A stretch of DNA of 55,841 nucleotides from Leekyejoonella antrihumi (GTDB lineage: Bacteria > Actinomycetota > Actinomycetes > Actinomycetales > Dermatophilaceae), in NCBI RefSeq assembly GCF_007845645.1, contig NZ_VCQV01000013.1, positions 54,963-110,803 on the forward strand, read 5' to 3'. The translations under genes were made by a program, and so were the position numbers. The notes below the pieces were generated by a model. It was not told where the DNA came from. It made no database searches and saw only the letters and a list, made by a program, of their open reading frames with translations. Positions 55,201-55,841 of the stretch are shown here, piece after piece (position 1 is the first letter of the stretch; each line of letters opens with the position of its first letter).

Positions 55201-55655
55201 ACCAGGTTGAAGCCGACACCGTTGCGGAAGATGGCGTACTCGTGGGAGAACCCTCGAAGCGGCAGATCACTGACGGCATCGGGCTCCTGGAACGCCTGGC
55301 CCAGAACCGCCAACACGTCCAAGATGTTCAAGGCGATGAGCACCACGACCACGGTGTGCGCCGCCCGCAGCCGACGGCGCACCGCGCCGGTGAGCACCAG
55401 CATCAGGCACACCACGAACAGGCTGGGCTCGGATGGCACGTTCAGCACACCCAGCAGGTCGGCCACCATTTCGACACCGTCGAAACCGCGTAGCGGAATA
55501 CTGATCAGCGACCACACGGCGCCGAGCAGGAGCAGTCGCCCGACCCAAACCGCCACCTGCTCGCGCCACGAGCTCCTCGGAGCCGAGCGGGCCGGCGCGC
55601 CCCCATAGGGCGTAATCGAACCTTGTAAGGCTCTCGGCGTAAGTCGCATACGCAT
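52245..55655 (-). CDS. lysX: Bifunctional lysyl-tRNA synthetase / lysylphosphatidylglycerol synthase
   Basis: 1136 residues in three parts. The N-terminal 270 or so residues hold about six or seven membrane segments. Residues about 290-620 are an MprF-like DUF2156 lysyltransferase domain (SVASADPIGLPSSW, VSLDLMRRDRDAENGLNEYL). From about 700 there is an OB fold and a class II LysRS core with motif 2 FEIGRNFRNEG and motif 3 GLGIGVDRLIMM. This is the actinobacterial LysX that lysinylates phosphatidylglycerol to resist cationic peptides. ATG 55655 or 55649 may start it; GGGAG lies just upstream. Only about 20 bases separate it from the rRNA terminator. Confidence 0.93.
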   Translation of the reverse strand: MRMRLTPRALQGSITPYGGAPARSAPRSSWREQVAVWVGRLLLLGAVWSLISIPLRGFDGVEMVADLLGVLNVPSEPSLFVVCLMLVLTGAVRRRLRAAHTVVVVLIALNILDVLAVLGQAFQEPDAVSDLPLRGFSHEYAIFRNGVGFNLVSLIVGLVLLVLVVRSRSAFPARLTPGSRVAALGVLLSGLALSLSITVLLVFSLPGQLKGVREKVVWAARSTLGVSTPVGTPGFTGDLGHGWIYGLAGVMSTAALVLALLVFWRSGRGRAAQSTQEELAVRRLLLEHGEHDSLGYFATRRDKAVIFAPDGRAAVTYRVEGSVSVASADPIGLPSSWSAAVQAWLQQCRTQGLYAAVLSSSEEGTKRYVAAGLKAFPLGDEAIIDVDSFSLSGRTMRPVRQAVSRISRAGYSCRVRRHHELSPEELRMIEQLADRWRGNEAERGFSMALNRLGDPADGRCVLVTAHDASGTIRGFLSFVPWGVRGVSLDLMRRDRDAENGLNEYLVAKLIELGPEHGIRRVSLNFAVFRNVFNNADQVGAGPVTKVTDSLLSFASRFYQLETLYRSNEKYRPEWVPRLLCYDAALTVPRAGLAMGVAEGFVPMLGPRLLVGPRPEEVQRPRPEPDFVQRVLQQEDELLMPMAPAPILSEQQRVRRAKLRQLEEEHRSAYPAKVARTDRVAAVRAVHPDLSPGERTDDVVSVCGRVRALRDFGGVCFAVLQDEKARIQVMVTMADTPCEERARWRSVVDLGDLVSVTGPVTVSRRGELSVLMTSWQMAAKCLTPMPDLHATLSEESRVRHRSLDLVMNQGAMHLLQSRSRGVRALREAMQDHEFCEVETPMLQAVHGGATARPFQTHINAYSMDLFLRIAPELYLKRLAVGGMQRVFEIGRNFRNEGVDATHNPEFTALEAYAAYGDYTTMRELTREVILRVATAVNGSAVARRPGGETVDLTPPWPVLTVHDAVSRASGTPLTSASTRDEVAAVCRTHGVAVPTGSSGGFLVTELYDALVEKQTVFPTFYTDFPVETSPLTRPHRRDPRLAERWDLVAFGAEIGTAYSELTDPVEQRRRLVAQSMAAAAGDLEAMQVDEPFLEALELAMPPTGGLGIGVDRLIMMLTGASIRATLAFPFVRPQSAD

Positions 55656-55676
55656 ATGCTCCCATAAACAAAGATT

Positions 55677-55712
55677 GGAGGCCGTTCCCGGTATTACCCG
55701 GGAACGGCCTCC
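55677..55712 (-). terminator. Terminator of the rRNA operon
   Basis: A perfect 15-bp stem (55677-55691 with 55698-55712) and a six-base loop lie just after the 5S rRNA on the minus strand, followed on that strand by a T-rich CAATCTTTGTTTATG. This is the strongest intrinsic terminator in the window. Confidence 0.9.
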
Positions 55713-55727
55713 AACTTCTTTTAATGT

Positions 55728-55841
55728 TAGTCCGGCAGTGTCCTACTCTCCCACACCCTGTCGAGTGCAGTACCATCGGCGCTGAAGGGCTTAGCTTCCG
55801 GGTTCGGAATGTGACCGGGCGTTTCCCACTTCGCTATAACC
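55728..55841 (-). rRNA. rrf: 5S ribosomal RNA, 5' end cut by the window edge
   Basis: The minus strand reads GGGAAACGCCCGGTCACAT, CCGAACCCGGAAGCTAAG and GTGGGAGAGTAGGACACTGC, which are conserved 5S blocks. The 3' end is near 55728. The first few bases and the 16S and 23S genes lie beyond the right edge. It is transcribed towards lysX. Confidence 0.95.

Overview
The window comes from a high-GC actinobacterium, most likely a member of the Micrococcales (Dermacoccaceae/Intrasporangiaceae-like; this placement is inferred from gene content and codon style, not computed). Signs are the LexA-controlled imuA'-imuB-dnaE2 mutasome, the LysX-type lysyl-tRNA synthetase fusion, frequent GTG starts and strong G/C in third positions. 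Most genes are ordinary chromosomal metabolism, stress and regulation genes. No prophage, transposase, CRISPR array or complete tRNA gene was seen.

Layout. 0.2-2.9 kb: ABC-2 permease followed by a NarL-type two-component system. 2.9-6.0 kb: a fused alpha-beta glycyl-tRNA synthetase. 6-11.1 kb: lipoprotein, msrA, dienelactone hydrolase, AraC-DinB fusion, orphan AAA ATPase. 11.3-15.7 kb: TetR with a divergent SDR / saccharopine-dehydrogenase-like / acyl-CoA ligase operon and twin operators. 15.8-17.3 kb: catalase. 17.6-19.7 kb: a decaying patch (truncated arylsulfotransferase, frameshifted SRPBCC gene, hydrolase lacking a normal start codon). 19.8-26.5 kb: small stress and metabolic genes (PPOX, GalT-like, VOC plus a 49-codon ribbon-helix-helix gene, ArsC-like, YetF-like, Hsp20, ferritin). 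26.5-32.4 kb: SOS mutasome operon behind a perfect LexA box. 32.5-36.2 kb: pyruvate oxidase, Bcr/CflA-type MFS exporter, PPOX. 36.2-44.7 kb: polyamine/amine catabolism locus (potADBC plus copper amine oxidase in one operon, divergent from lrp plus a PuuB-like oxidase). 44.8-48.7 kb: TetR-SDR and two ArsR-SRPBCC modules. 48.8-52.2 kb: thioredoxin-domain protein, amidohydrolase, phosphoribosyltransferase. 52.2-55.8 kb: lysX directly behind the end of an rRNA operon (partial 5S rRNA at the right edge).

The most unusual structure is a dispersed hairpin repeat of about 52 bp. It occurs as three in-frame tandem copies before the first gene and again at both junctions of the mutasome operon (imuA'/imuB and imuB/dnaE2). 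The two stem arms change together between copies (CAAAGT/ACTTTG in some, CGAAGT/ACTTCG in others), and the right end places a purine-rich GRGGA a few bases before a start codon. It therefore looks like a selected structured element that sits at translation starts and even encodes the C-terminal tail of ImuA'.

Other notable points are nested palindromes between convergent genes, a palindrome containing the stop codon of the MFS gene, clear operator palindromes at the two TetR loci, and almost no room for a separate promoter between the rRNA terminator and lysX.
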